Assembly: GCA_900315435.1 (NCBI GenBank)
Contig: OMYY01000011.1
Location: 1 to 64,000, forward strand
Length of the DNA stretch: 64,000 bases
Origin: an uncultured Spirochaetaceae bacterium
GTDB taxonomy: Bacteria; Spirochaetota; Spirochaetia; Sphaerochaetales; Sphaerochaetaceae
Direction of reading: 5' to 3'
Under the pieces are notes generated by a model. The model was given only the letters and a program-made list of their open reading frames with translations. It was not told the DNA's origin and searched no databases. Position numbers and translations under genes: made by a program. Below are positions 50,512-59,434 of the stretch, one piece after another. The first letter of the stretch is position 1. Each line of letters begins with the position of its first letter.

Positions 50512-50540
50512 TTTTGATAAAGATGCATCTGTGGTACAAT
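50512..50540 (+). promoter_or_regulatory. Promoter of the nucleoside-uptake operon
   Basis: TTTTGA (50512-50517), a 17-base spacer and TACAAT (50535-50540), 40 bases before the ATG. No purine riboswitch fold is recognisable in the leader. Confidence 0.5.
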
Positions 50541-50579
50541 TGGTGCAATCAAGGTTAATCTTCTTATGGAGGGAAACGA

Positions 50580-51704
50580 ATGAAGAGACTGACTTCTGTG
50601 TTGTTGACCATGGGCCTTGCCGCCAGCCTGTTCGCTGGTGGCGCCTCGGAAACGGCAACACCCGCCGCTCAAGCAGAGGCGAAGAAAGACGACCAGGTGA
50701 CGATCCGCTTGATGACCGATGCCACGGGTATCGATGACAAGAGCTTCAACGCCGCCGCGTGGAGGGGCATCGTCCATTTCTACGGGGACACCGTCGAGAA
50801 CACCAAGAACAGAGGCAAGCTGTATGATGTCGTGACCGCGCAGACCCAGGACATGTACATCCCGAACCTGCAGCAGGCGACCGACGAGGGCTACAGCCTG
50901 ATCTGCGCTACCGGTTTCACGTTTGCCGACGCTTTGCAGCAGGTCGCGAACCAGAACCCGAGCCAGAAATACATGATTGTCGATGTCGACTGGCTCCAGG
51001 GCGACAATATCCTGCAGTTCATCTTCCGCGAGGAAGAGGGCTCCTACCTGGTCGGCATGGTCGCCGCCTTGCAGGCAAAGGCCGATGGCATCACCGCTCC
51101 GAAGTTCGGATTTGTCGGTGGCGTTCCTGGCGCGACCATCACGAAATTCGAGATGGGCTACATCCAGGGCATCCGCTCCGTCTATCCTGACGCCGAGATC
51201 GTCGATTACTACACCAACGATTGGGGTGCTCCGGACAAGGCGAAGGCCCAGGCCAAGAACTGGTACGATAACGGCGTCTACTGCATCTTCTCCGCCGCAG
51301 GCGGAAGCGGCAACGGCACCATCGCGCAGGCAAAGGAATACCGCTTGCAGGGCAAGAACGTCTGGGCGATCGGCGTCGATTCCGACCAGTACGAGGATGG
51401 CCTGTATGCCGACGGCAAGTCTGCCGTCCTGACCAGTATGGTCAAGAAGGTCGAGACCGCCACCGAGCTTGCCCTCAACATGGTCAAGGATGGCCAGTTC
51501 AAGGGCCAGGTCATGCATATGGGTATGGCTGAGAGTGGTGTGGATTACTCTTCCGCCAACGCGGCCCTGTCCAGCAGTGTCACCAAAGCGGTGGACGCCG
51601 CCAAGGCCGACATCATCAGTGGCAAGATCAAGATCTACGGCAAGTATTCGGAAGCTCTGGCTGCCGGTGCCGTTCCTCAGGGTCTCGCCGCGAAGGACGA
51701 CTGA
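50580..51704 (+). CDS. BMP-family nucleoside-binding protein of an ABC importer
   Basis: A 374-residue exported PBP of the BMP/PnrA family, which binds purine nucleosides in Treponema and Borrelia. Family marks are DDKSFNAAAWRGI near residue 50, EEEGSYLVGMVAALQAKADG, FGFVGGVPGATITKFEMGY, and ...AAGGSGNGTIAQAKE. The signal peptide ends LFAGGASE without a cysteine, so unlike Treponema PnrA it is probably a free periplasmic protein. GGAGG ribosome site. A hairpin lies between it and the ATPase gene, which would keep binding-protein levels above transporter levels. Confidence 0.92.
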   Translation: MKRLTSVLLTMGLAASLFAGGASETATPAAQAEAKKDDQVTIRLMTDATGIDDKSFNAAAWRGIVHFYGDTVENTKNRGKLYDVVTAQTQDMYIPNLQQATDEGYSLICATGFTFADALQQVANQNPSQKYMIVDVDWLQGDNILQFIFREEEGSYLVGMVAALQAKADGITAPKFGFVGGVPGATITKFEMGYIQGIRSVYPDAEIVDYYTNDWGAPDKAKAQAKNWYDNGVYCIFSAAGGSGNGTIAQAKEYRLQGKNVWAIGVDSDQYEDGLYADGKSAVLTSMVKKVETATELALNMVKDGQFKGQVMHMGMAESGVDYSSANAALSSSVTKAVDAAKADIISGKIKIYGKYSEALAAGAVPQGLAAKDD

Positions 51705-51723
51705 TTCCTTGTGTTCGCGAGAA

Positions 51724-51753
51724 GGCGGCGTGCGGTTGCATGCCGCCCTTTTA
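51724..51753 (+). terminator. Partial terminator/attenuator between the BMP gene and its ABC genes
   Basis: A ten-pair stem GGCGGCGTGC / GCATGCCGCC (51724-51733 with 51738-51747) with loop GGTT and tail CTTTTAT. Confidence 0.75.
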
Positions 51754-51795
51754 TCTAAGGTATTCGTCGAGTGCCTTACGTAGAAGGAGCTCAGT

Positions 51796-53328
51796 TTGGC
51801 AGAAACATACGCGATTGAAATGAACGGGATCACCAAGACCTTCCCGGGCATCGTCGCCAATGACCACGTGACGCTTGACGTGCGGCAGGGTGAGGTGTTG
51901 GCATTGCTCGGAGAGAACGGCGCGGGAAAATCCACGTTGATGTCGATTCTCTTCGGCGCTTACAGCGCTGATGCGGGAACCATCAGGATCTACGGGGAGG
52001 AAGTCCAGATCAAGAACCCGAACGTAGCCACCGAACTGGGTATCGGTATGGTGCATCAGCATTTCAAGCTGGTGCACAACTATACGGTCACCCAGAACAT
52101 CGTCCTCGGCATGGAGCCGAGGAACAAGTTCGGCCTGCTTGACCTGGAAAGCGCGGAAAAGCGCGTGCGGGACCTGACCGGCAGGTATGGCCTGAATGTC
52201 GACTGCGACGCCGTCATCGATGACATCACGGTCGGCCAGCAGCAGCGCGTCGAGATCCTGAAGGTGTTGTACCGTAACGCCAACATCATTATTTTCGATG
52301 AGCCGACCGCGGTGCTGACCCCCCAGGAAATCGACGAACTGATGGACATCATCCGCCTGTTGAAGAACGAGGGCAAGACGATTGTCCTGATTACCCATAA
52401 GTTGAAGGAAATCAAGGCGGTAGCGGACCGTTGCACGGTCCTGCGCCGCGGAAAGGTGATTGGTACCGTCGATGTCGGCAAGGTGACCGAGGAGGACCTT
52501 GCCGAGATGATGGTTGGTCGCGCGGTCAAGTTCGAGTTGGAAAAGACGCCTTGCAAGCCCGGGAAGGTGATGCTTTCGGTCAAGGATTTGGAAATCCATG
52601 ACAGCCTGGGGAACAAGAAGGTCCACGACCTTTCCTTCGACGTGCGGGAAGGAGAGATCCTCGGTATCGCCGGTGTCGACGGCAACGGCCAGAGCGAGCT
52701 GCTGTACGGTCTGACCGGCCTGCTGCCGGTGCAAGGCGGCACCATCACCCTTGACGGCAGGGATATCACCCGCATGACGATCAGGGAGCGCATCGAGTGC
52801 GGTCTGGGCCATATTCCCGAGGACCGCCAGAAGCACGGCATCGTCCAGCAGTTCACCATCAGCGAGAACGGCGCCCTGAAGGACTACTACAAGCGTTACG
52901 CAGGCAAGATGGGGGTTCTGGATTACCACGCGATGACGGAGAACGCCGCAAGCCTGATCAAGCAGTTCGACATCCGTGCCGGCGAGGGAGCCCAGACTCC
53001 CGCCGGATCCCTGTCCGGTGGCAACCAGCAGAAGGTGATTGTCGCTCGCGAGATCAGCCTGTCTCCGAAGGTGCTGCTCGTCGCCCAACCTACCCGTGGT
53101 CTGGATGTGGGGGCGATCGAGTATATCCGGCGCCGCCTGCTTGACGAGCGCGACAAGGGTCGTGCCATCCTGCTCGTCTCCTTCGAGCTGGACGAGATCA
53201 TGAACCTGTGCGACCGCATCGCCACCATCAGCAAGGGCACCTTGGTCGGCACCTATCGGGCTGGCGAGGTTTCCGAGCGCGATATCGGCATGATGATGGC
53301 TGGTTCCCGCAAGAAGGAGGACGCGTGA
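51796..53328 (+). CDS. Nucleoside ABC transporter ATP-binding protein (two ATPase domains)
   Basis: A 510-residue tandem ABC ATPase of the sugar/nucleoside type. The first domain has Walker A GENGAGKSTL, and the second a degenerate site (GVDGNGQSEL) as usual in this group. The second signature SGGNQQKVIVAREI is classic, the first (TVGQQQRVEILKVL) divergent. It drives the BMP-type importer with the two following permeases. Its stop overlaps the next ATG (TGATG). Confidence 0.93.
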   Translation: MAETYAIEMNGITKTFPGIVANDHVTLDVRQGEVLALLGENGAGKSTLMSILFGAYSADAGTIRIYGEEVQIKNPNVATELGIGMVHQHFKLVHNYTVTQNIVLGMEPRNKFGLLDLESAEKRVRDLTGRYGLNVDCDAVIDDITVGQQQRVEILKVLYRNANIIIFDEPTAVLTPQEIDELMDIIRLLKNEGKTIVLITHKLKEIKAVADRCTVLRRGKVIGTVDVGKVTEEDLAEMMVGRAVKFELEKTPCKPGKVMLSVKDLEIHDSLGNKKVHDLSFDVREGEILGIAGVDGNGQSELLYGLTGLLPVQGGTITLDGRDITRMTIRERIECGLGHIPEDRQKHGIVQQFTISENGALKDYYKRYAGKMGVLDYHAMTENAASLIKQFDIRAGEGAQTPAGSLSGGNQQKVIVAREISLSPKVLLVAQPTRGLDVGAIEYIRRRLLDERDKGRAILLVSFELDEIMNLCDRIATISKGTLVGTYRAGEVSERDIGMMMAGSRKKEDA

Positions 53329-54449
53329 TGCAGAAAAGTGATCGAAATCAGAAGGACCTGGCACTCCGCCTCCTTGAATCCAACGGGTTCATCTCGGTCC
53401 TTGTCGTCATCCTGGGCTTTTTGGCCGGTACCATCCTGGTGCTCTTGGTCGGAAGGAACCCGGGGAACATGTACAAGGCCATCTTGCAGGCGCTCAGCGG
53501 CTACAACATGGACAACGGGAAGATGAATGTCCGCTATGTCTTCGAGACCTTCAACTATGCTGTCCCCTACATCCTTTGCGGACTCTCGATGGGCTTTGCC
53601 GAGCGTGTCGGCCTTTTCAACATCGGTGGCGAGGGCCAGTACATCATGGGCATGACCGTCGCCGAGGTCTTCGCCTTGCTCGGGCCGCAGGTTCCAGGGT
53701 TGCACTGGTTTGCCTGCCTGGTCCTGGCAACCCTTGCCGGCGCGCTGTGGGGTGGGGTGGTCGGCGTCCTGAAGGCGAAGTACGAGGTCAGCGAGGTTGT
53801 CGGCACGATCATGCTGAACTATACCGCCCTGTACCTTTCCCGCATCATCTGCCTGCGCCTGCCTGGCGCCAACACCTACAAGACCGCCAACTACCCGGAG
53901 ACGGCAACGCTGTTCAACTCCCTGTTCGACAAGTGGACCAACCACTCGATGCTGAACAATGGCCTTTTCTTCATGTTCTTCTGCGTGCTGCTGTATTGGT
54001 TCGTCATGGAGAAGACCTCGCTTGGCTATGGTATGAGAGCCACCGGCTTCAACCGGGAGGCGGCAAGGGCGAGCGGTATCCCCGTCACCCGGAGCATCGC
54101 CCTCTCGATGGCGATTGCCGGAGCTTTCGCCGGGCTTGCCGGAGGCATCGTCGCCCTCGGCTCGTTCCGCTATGGCCGTGTCATCAGCGGCATGGACAAC
54201 TACGGCTTCGACGGCATCGCCGTCGCCCTTGTCGGAAACTGCCATGCGCTGGGGACGATGGTGGCAGGCTACCTCTTCGGCTTGCTGAAGAACGCCCAGC
54301 CGCTGATGCAGTCCCGCAATATCCCGAAGGAAATCACCTTCATCATCCAGGGCCTGATCGTCGTCTTTATCGCCCTGCGCAGCGGCGTCGTCCTGATCCG
54401 CCAGAATCTGGAGAAACGCAGACTGGCAAAGGAGATTGCATCCGAATGA
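53328..54449 (+). CDS. Nucleoside ABC transporter permease 1
   Basis: A 373-residue permease of the BMP/NupP type with about eight to ten helices. The GLFNIGGEGQYIMGM motif and later GMRATGFNREAARASGIPV (coupling loop) are typical. AAGGAGG seven bases before ATG 53328 fixes the start, which overlaps the ATPase stop by one base. It pairs with the next permease through an ATGA overlap. Confidence 0.92.
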   Translation: MQKSDRNQKDLALRLLESNGFISVLVVILGFLAGTILVLLVGRNPGNMYKAILQALSGYNMDNGKMNVRYVFETFNYAVPYILCGLSMGFAERVGLFNIGGEGQYIMGMTVAEVFALLGPQVPGLHWFACLVLATLAGALWGGVVGVLKAKYEVSEVVGTIMLNYTALYLSRIICLRLPGANTYKTANYPETATLFNSLFDKWTNHSMLNNGLFFMFFCVLLYWFVMEKTSLGYGMRATGFNREAARASGIPVTRSIALSMAIAGAFAGLAGGIVALGSFRYGRVISGMDNYGFDGIAVALVGNCHALGTMVAGYLFGLLKNAQPLMQSRNIPKEITFIIQGLIVVFIALRSGVVLIRQNLEKRRLAKEIASE

Positions 54450-55357
54450 GCCTTATCCTTGGTATGATTCCCATGATTCTGATGATGGTGGCGCCGATTC
54501 TGATCTGCGCCATCGGCGGCATGATCAGCGAGCGCAGTGGTGTCACCAACATCGCCCTCGAGGGTCTGCTCTGTTTCGGTGGTTGCTCGGCCGCGATCGC
54601 CCACAAGCTGTTCGAGCTTGCCGGTGTCAGCCACAGTCTTTCCATCGTGGTCTCCCTTTGTATCGGTTCGGTCATTGCCGGCCTGATCAGCCTGATCCAT
54701 GCCTATACCGCCATCGACCTGGGCGCCGACCAGACGATCAGCGGTACCGGCATCAACCTTCTTGCCAACGGCGCGACGATTTTCGCCAGCCAGATCTTCT
54801 TCAAGGCCGACCGCACCAAGGAGTTCCAGATGGGTATGCAGACAGACCGTCTGGGCATCTATCCGACTGCCTATATCGCCATCGCCGTGGTGTTGCTCGC
54901 CTGGTTCGTCCTCTACAAGCTGCCCTATGGCATGCACTTGCGCGCCTGTGGCGAGCATCCTGCCGCCGCTGAGTCGGTAGGCATCAACGTGCGCCGCATC
55001 CGCTACCAGGCGGTCCTGGTCAGTGGAATCCTTGGCGGACTTGCCGGTGGCTGCTGCGTGCTGACCCAGACCATCCAGTACACCTCGAACACGATCAACG
55101 GCAAGGGCTTCATCGCGCTGGCCGCTGTCAGCTTCGGCCGCTGGACTCCGCTTGGCGTCACGTTGGCTTCCCTGCTCTTCGGGGCGGCCCAGGCGTTCAG
55201 CGTCATCGCCACCAACTTCGGGGCGCTGCGCGTGCTGCCAAGCGATTTCTTCAACATCCTTCCCTATGTCATCACGCTCGTCGCGCTGATTTTCACCAGC
55301 GGCAAGAACTATGCGCCGCTTGATGTCGGCAAACCCTATACCAAAGGAGCATCCTGA
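54446..55357 (+). CDS. Nucleoside ABC transporter permease 2
   Basis: A 303-residue permease of the NupQ type, eight or so helices. ISERSGVTNIALEGLLCFGG matches the conserved 'G-V-x-N-I-A-x-E-G' and LRACGEHPAAAESVGINV is the coupling loop. It forms a hetero-pair with permease 1. Its stop overlaps the start of the phosphorylase gene (TGATG). Confidence 0.92.
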   Translation: MSLILGMIPMILMMVAPILICAIGGMISERSGVTNIALEGLLCFGGCSAAIAHKLFELAGVSHSLSIVVSLCIGSVIAGLISLIHAYTAIDLGADQTISGTGINLLANGATIFASQIFFKADRTKEFQMGMQTDRLGIYPTAYIAIAVVLLAWFVLYKLPYGMHLRACGEHPAAAESVGINVRRIRYQAVLVSGILGGLAGGCCVLTQTIQYTSNTINGKGFIALAAVSFGRWTPLGVTLASLLFGAAQAFSVIATNFGALRVLPSDFFNILPYVITLVALIFTSGKNYAPLDVGKPYTKGAS

Positions 55358-56076
55358 TGACACCGCACAACCGTGCAGAGGCAGGGGCGTTCGCCCCTGT
55401 CGTTTTGGCCCCGGGGGACCCCCAGCGGGCCAAATTTGTATCCGAGCAATACCTGGCTGACGCCAGGCTTGTCACCGACGTGCGTGGGATGCCGGGCTAC
55501 ACTGGTTCCTACAAGGGGCGTCCGGTGTCGGTCATGGCCACCGGCATGGGAGAGGGCTCGATCGGCATCTACTCCTACGAGCTCTACGCTTTTTACGGCG
55601 TCCAGGCGATTATCCGCATCGGCACCTCCGGAGGCCTGCGGAAGGAACTGCATGTCGGAGACCTGGTTGGGGCGATGAGCGCCTCGACCGATGGCGGGTA
55701 CGCCAGACAGTATGGCCTGGATGGAAGCTTCAGTCCCTGCGCCGATTACCAGATGCTGTCGATGGCAATGGACGCGGCCCGCAAGCTTGGTTATCCGATG
55801 GTGGCCGGCCAGGTCTTCTCCAGCGAGTATTTTTCCCAATACAATGCCCGGGGACCGGAGAGCTGGAAGGATTGGGCGAGGGTGGGGGCGCTGGTCCAGG
55901 ACATGGAAACCTATGCCCTGTATTGCAACGCCGCCTTCCTCGGGCGTCGCGCCCTCTCGATCCTGACCATGACCGACAACGTGGCCACCGGGGAGAGCTT
56001 CAAGGACGAGGAGCGGATGGAAGGGAACCGGCGCATGATTGAGGTAGCCCTGGAGGTCGCACATGACCTTTTCTGA
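55357..56076 (+). CDS. deoD: Purine nucleoside phosphorylase (DeoD type)
   Basis: A 239-residue hexameric-type phosphorylase: APVVLAPGDPQRAKFVSEQY at the start (phosphate/ribose site), GIYSYELYAFYGVQAIIRIG then TSGGL, and the base-binding METYALY segment with nearby Asp of MTDNVATGE. It cleaves imported nucleosides with phosphate to free base and (deoxy)ribose-1-phosphate. Its place directly after the importer supports purine or broad nucleoside salvage. Overlaps the next gene by 14 bases. Confidence 0.92.
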   Translation: MTPHNRAEAGAFAPVVLAPGDPQRAKFVSEQYLADARLVTDVRGMPGYTGSYKGRPVSVMATGMGEGSIGIYSYELYAFYGVQAIIRIGTSGGLRKELHVGDLVGAMSASTDGGYARQYGLDGSFSPCADYQMLSMAMDAARKLGYPMVAGQVFSSEYFSQYNARGPESWKDWARVGALVQDMETYALYCNAAFLGRRALSILTMTDNVATGESFKDEERMEGNRRMIEVALEVAHDLF

Positions 56077-56665
56077 GGCGATGGAGCACCGGTTCGCGTG
56101 CCGCTCCTACCAGGACAAGCAGATTCCCAAGGAAGACTTGGAGCAGATCCTGGAGTGGGGGAGGTTGACCCCGACTTCCTTTGGGTGGGAAGCGTGGAGT
56201 TTCCATGTGGTGGAAGGAAAGAGGCGCGTGGCGCTTTGCCAGGCGTCCTTTGGACAGGAGAGTGTCCTGCAGGCTCCTGTTTCCATCGTCCTGCTTGCCC
56301 GTACCGCCTCTTTTTACGATCCTGACGGTCCCTTTATCCACCAGCGGGCCAGCCGTATGTGGGACGAGCAGGCGGCCATCGAGGATTTCCGCGGGTTCTA
56401 CCAGATGCTCCGCGACAAGGGGGAGTTGGACGCCTGGTCGCGCAGCCAGTGCTATATCGCCGCTGGCAACATGACGACGGGAGCGAAGACGATCGGTATC
56501 GATAGCGTGATTCTCGAGGGCTTTGACGCGGAAGCCGTGCTCAAGGTGCTGGGGCTGGATGGGAACGAGTGGATTCCCGCTCTGGTCATTCCTTTCGGGT
56601 ATGCCGCCTGTCCCGAGGCTCCCAAGATCCGGGAGCCCAGGAGCCGGCTGGTGGTCTTCGATTAG
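56063..56665 (+). CDS. Nitroreductase-family flavoprotein
   Basis: A 200-residue FMN-type nitroreductase-fold protein (EAMEHRFACRSYQDKQIP start, LTPTSFGWEAWSFHVV flavin loop, and IGIDSVILEGF later). It is the last gene of the nucleoside operon and overlaps deoD by 14 bases. A redox role in nucleoside use is not obvious, so its place there is notable. Its TAG stop overlaps the convergent nucleoside hydrolase stop by reading TTAG from both sides. Confidence 0.88.
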   Translation: MTFSEAMEHRFACRSYQDKQIPKEDLEQILEWGRLTPTSFGWEAWSFHVVEGKRRVALCQASFGQESVLQAPVSIVLLARTASFYDPDGPFIHQRASRMWDEQAAIEDFRGFYQMLRDKGELDAWSRSQCYIAAGNMTTGAKTIGIDSVILEGFDAEAVLKVLGLDGNEWIPALVIPFGYAACPEAPKIREPRSRLVVFD

Positions 56666-57573
56666 GCGAGATTCCTGACGGCTTGCTCCACCAGAGGCCA
56701 GAAACGGGACTGGTCGGCATGCAGCATCACCAGCGTGTTGCCTTCTTTGCCCGTGTCCACCGTCTCGCCGTAGCGCTCGCTTTTTCGATCAGTCACACAA
56801 CAGAGGCTCTTCCAGCTTCCGCTGAACATGAGCGGGTCGAGCAGGTAGGCGATGCAGCACGGGTCGTGCATCGCGGGGCACTCGCGGACCACGCTGGTGC
56901 AGCTTTGGTAATAGGTCTCCATGCAGTGGCCGAAGAGCTTCGCGGCCTTGCCGCCAAAGGTTTTCAGCTTGTCCAGTTCCTGCCGGCCCAGGGTGACCTG
57001 GGTCGTCACATCCAGCGGCATCAGGATTGTCCTGACCCCGCTGCGGAACACATAGTCCGCGGCTTCCGGGTCGTCGAAGCTGTTGAACTCGGCGTATGGG
57101 GTGACGTTCCCCCCGGCCAGGCTGCCTCCCATGACGACCAGCTCGCCTACGGAATCTTTCCAGGCGGGTTCTTCCTGCATCACTCGGGCGATGTCGGTCA
57201 ACGGGCCGGTGGCGACCACGGTAATCTGGCCAGGATGTTCCAAAACATGCTGTTTCAGAAAGGCGATGCCGTCTCCCTTGCTGGTGTTGTCCTGGTAGTG
57301 CGGGAAGGGAAAGCAGGCCATTCCGTCGGCTCCGTGGATGTTCCCTCCGACGACCGGTTCCCGCTTGAGGGGCCGGTGGCTGCCTTCGTACACCGGGACA
57401 TCCCTTCCCAGGTACCGGACTACGTTGAGCGTGTTGGGAAGCGTATGCTCGATCAGCTTGTTCCCATAGGTGGCGACAATCCCGTCCACCTGGACTTCCT
57501 TGCTTCCGAACGCGATAAGTTCGGCGACCATGTCGTCAAGCCCCGTATCCACGTCCATCACCAAGCGTTTCAT
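56662..57573 (-). CDS. Inosine/uridine-preferring nucleoside hydrolase
   Basis: A 303-residue hydrolase of the IunH type. The N-terminal calcium site DVDTGLDDMVAE, the GGNIHGADGM stretch, and the NSFDDPEAADYVF (second Ca-site region) are all present. It splits nucleosides to base and ribose with water. GGAGGAC seven bases before ATG 57573 gives the start. Convergent with the importer operon, it adds a second route for breaking down nucleosides. Confidence 0.92.
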   Translation of the reverse strand: MKRLVMDVDTGLDDMVAELIAFGSKEVQVDGIVATYGNKLIEHTLPNTLNVVRYLGRDVPVYEGSHRPLKREPVVGGNIHGADGMACFPFPHYQDNTSKGDGIAFLKQHVLEHPGQITVVATGPLTDIARVMQEEPAWKDSVGELVVMGGSLAGGNVTPYAEFNSFDDPEAADYVFRSGVRTILMPLDVTTQVTLGRQELDKLKTFGGKAAKLFGHCMETYYQSCTSVVRECPAMHDPCCIAYLLDPLMFSGSWKSLCCVTDRKSERYGETVDTGKEGNTLVMLHADQSRFWPLVEQAVRNLA

Positions 57574-57617
57574 ATCGGTTGTCCTCCAATAGGTACCATA
57601 CACGAAAAGGAAGGGCT

Positions 57618-57646
57618 CTGACAAAGGGGAGCGCTTACGCTATACT
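57618..57646 (+). promoter_or_regulatory. Promoter of manA
   Basis: CTGACA (57618-57623), a 17-base spacer and TATACT (57641-57646), 24 bases before the ATG. Confidence 0.7.
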
Positions 57647-57669
57647 AGCTTCCGAATGGAGGATTCGTC

Positions 57670-58857
57670 ATGGCTCTTGTGCGTGTGCATGGTGTGGTGA
57701 AGGATTACGAGTGGGGGACTGGCGACACGATCCCCGAGTTGCTTGGATACCCTGCGGACGGGAAGCCCCAGGCTGAATATTGGATGGGGACCCACCCGTC
57801 AGGAGAAGCAAGGCTGGACGACGGGACCAGGCTTTCCGAATTTCTGGAGAAGCGCGCGCCGGTCTGGCTGGGGGAAGGACATATCAGGCGCTTCGGGGCG
57901 AAGCTCCCCTTCCTGTTCAAGATCCTTGCCATCGCCAAGCCTCTCTCCATCCAATGCCATCCGACCACGGAGCAAGCCCGGGCGGGGTGGAAGAAAGAGG
58001 CGCGGCTGCGCCTTGATGATCCCGACCCAAGCCATTGGGACTACCAGGATGACAACCGGAAAGCCGAAGTGCTCTACGCCCTTTCCCCGGTGACCGCCAT
58101 GTGCTCGTTCCGTCCATTCGAGGAAATCCGCAGGGATTTTGAGCGATTGATGCCGGATGGCTATCGGAAGTACCTGCACCCCGAGCATCAGGGAGATGCA
58201 GGGCTCTCGGAGCTTTTCTCCCGTCTCTACACGTTGGACAAGGAATCGCTGAAGCTTTGCATCGGCGAGTATCTGGCCAACTTGGCAGAGAGCGACCTGC
58301 CCTTGCAGAACGGCCCCTTCCTGGAGCCGAAGGGCATCGTCCTGGAGGCCGCGAAGACATATCCTGTCGACCCAGGCCTCTTCTGCCCCTTCCTGTTGCA
58401 TGTCCTGCACCTCGCTCCCGGCGAGGCGGTCTTTCTGAGGCCGGACACGCTGCATGCCTATACCCGTGGCGTGGGCCTGGAGCTGATGAGCGCCAGCGAC
58501 AACGTCCTGCGTGGTGGCTTGACCCACAAGAAGGTCGACGTGCCGGAACTGCTCAGCCTGCTGGAGATTGCCGGCGGAGAACAGAAGCTCTGCGAGGAAC
58601 AGGTGGTGGCGGACGGCCGGGTTCGGGTCGTGACTCCGACCGAGGAATTCGCCCTGTATGTCCTCCCGGCAGGACTGTATCACGTGGACCAACCGAGCGT
58701 GGAGATTTTCTTCTGCACGGAAGGAAAGGCGAAAATCTCCAGCGGGGCCGAGTGGCAGACCATCCGCAAGGGGGAGTGCTGGGTCAAGAGCGCCTCGACC
58801 GGCCGCTATCAGGTCAAGGTCGAGGGGACGCTTTTCAGCGCCACCACGGGCGCGTGA
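57670..58857 (+). CDS. manA: Mannose-6-phosphate isomerase, class I
   Basis: A 395-residue type I PMI, which interconverts mannose-6-P and fructose-6-P. Zinc ligands are visible: Gln and His in SIQCHPTTEQAR, Glu in VLEAAK-region, and His in FLRPDTLHAYTRG. The C-terminal cupin part has NVLRGGLTHKKVDV. GGAGG ribosome site. Its stop overlaps the DnaQ-like gene by one base (TGATG). Confidence 0.93.
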   Translation: MALVRVHGVVKDYEWGTGDTIPELLGYPADGKPQAEYWMGTHPSGEARLDDGTRLSEFLEKRAPVWLGEGHIRRFGAKLPFLFKILAIAKPLSIQCHPTTEQARAGWKKEARLRLDDPDPSHWDYQDDNRKAEVLYALSPVTAMCSFRPFEEIRRDFERLMPDGYRKYLHPEHQGDAGLSELFSRLYTLDKESLKLCIGEYLANLAESDLPLQNGPFLEPKGIVLEAAKTYPVDPGLFCPFLLHVLHLAPGEAVFLRPDTLHAYTRGVGLELMSASDNVLRGGLTHKKVDVPELLSLLEIAGGEQKLCEEQVVADGRVRVVTPTEEFALYVLPAGLYHVDQPSVEIFFCTEGKAKISSGAEWQTIRKGECWVKSASTGRYQVKVEGTLFSATTGA

Positions 58858-59429
58858 TGGAATACGTCGCGTTGGATTTCGAGACGGCGAACCGGCAAAG
58901 CGGTGGCGCTTGCGCCATCGGCATGGTCCGCTTCGACATGGACGGCAACCCGCTGGACAGCTTCTATTCGCTCTTGCACCCGCGGGTCGCCTATTTCGAC
59001 CCTTGGATGAGCAGGGTCCACAAGCTCCGCAGCGAGGAATGCCTTGCCGCCCCCACCTTTCCCGAACTCTGGGACTCCATCCGTGGTTTCATCCGCGGCG
59101 ATTTGGTCTGCGCCCACAATGCCGCCTTCGATATGGGCGTGCTGGCCCGGACGCTCGAGGTCTATGGCCTCTCCTCCGACCCGATCACCTATGTCTGCAC
59201 CTGCAATCTCGCCCGCCGTCTCTGGCGTGGCCTGTCCAGCTATTCGCTTTCCTCTCTGGTCTCTTATCTGGAGCTGCAGGATTTACGCCACCACCATGCG
59301 CTGGACGACGCGTCGATGTGCGGGAAGCTGCTGTACCGGGAGTGCGGAGGCCATTTGTCCGATGCCCGGGACTTCGGAAGGTTCCTTGTCTCGAAAGGGT
59401 ATCTTCCCAAACAAATGGTTGTTGGCTAG
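58857..59429 (+). CDS. DnaQ-like 3'-5' exonuclease
   Basis: A 190-residue DEDDh exonuclease: ExoI VALDFETAN (Asp7, Glu9), ExoII CAHNAAFDMGVL, ExoIII HHHALDDA with the general-base His. It has no polymerase or helicase part, and resembles free-standing epsilon-like proteins. Its role may be in proofreading, RNA trimming or repair. It overlaps manA by one base, so the two are co-translated. Confidence 0.9.
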   Translation: MEYVALDFETANRQSGGACAIGMVRFDMDGNPLDSFYSLLHPRVAYFDPWMSRVHKLRSEECLAAPTFPELWDSIRGFIRGDLVCAHNAAFDMGVLARTLEVYGLSSDPITYVCTCNLARRLWRGLSSYSLSSLVSYLELQDLRHHHALDDASMCGKLLYRECGGHLSDARDFGRFLVSKGYLPKQMVVG

Positions 59430-59434
59430 CTTGC

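Noticed and set aside
50459-50579. Possible purine riboswitch before the nucleoside-uptake operon
   Set aside because: No purine-aptamer loop pair or conserved junction bases are present.
58257-58856. Longer start for the DnaQ-like exonuclease frame
   Set aside because: The upstream 200 codons overlap manA in another frame and are Arg/Gly/Pro-rich. The TGATG junction gives the natural start.
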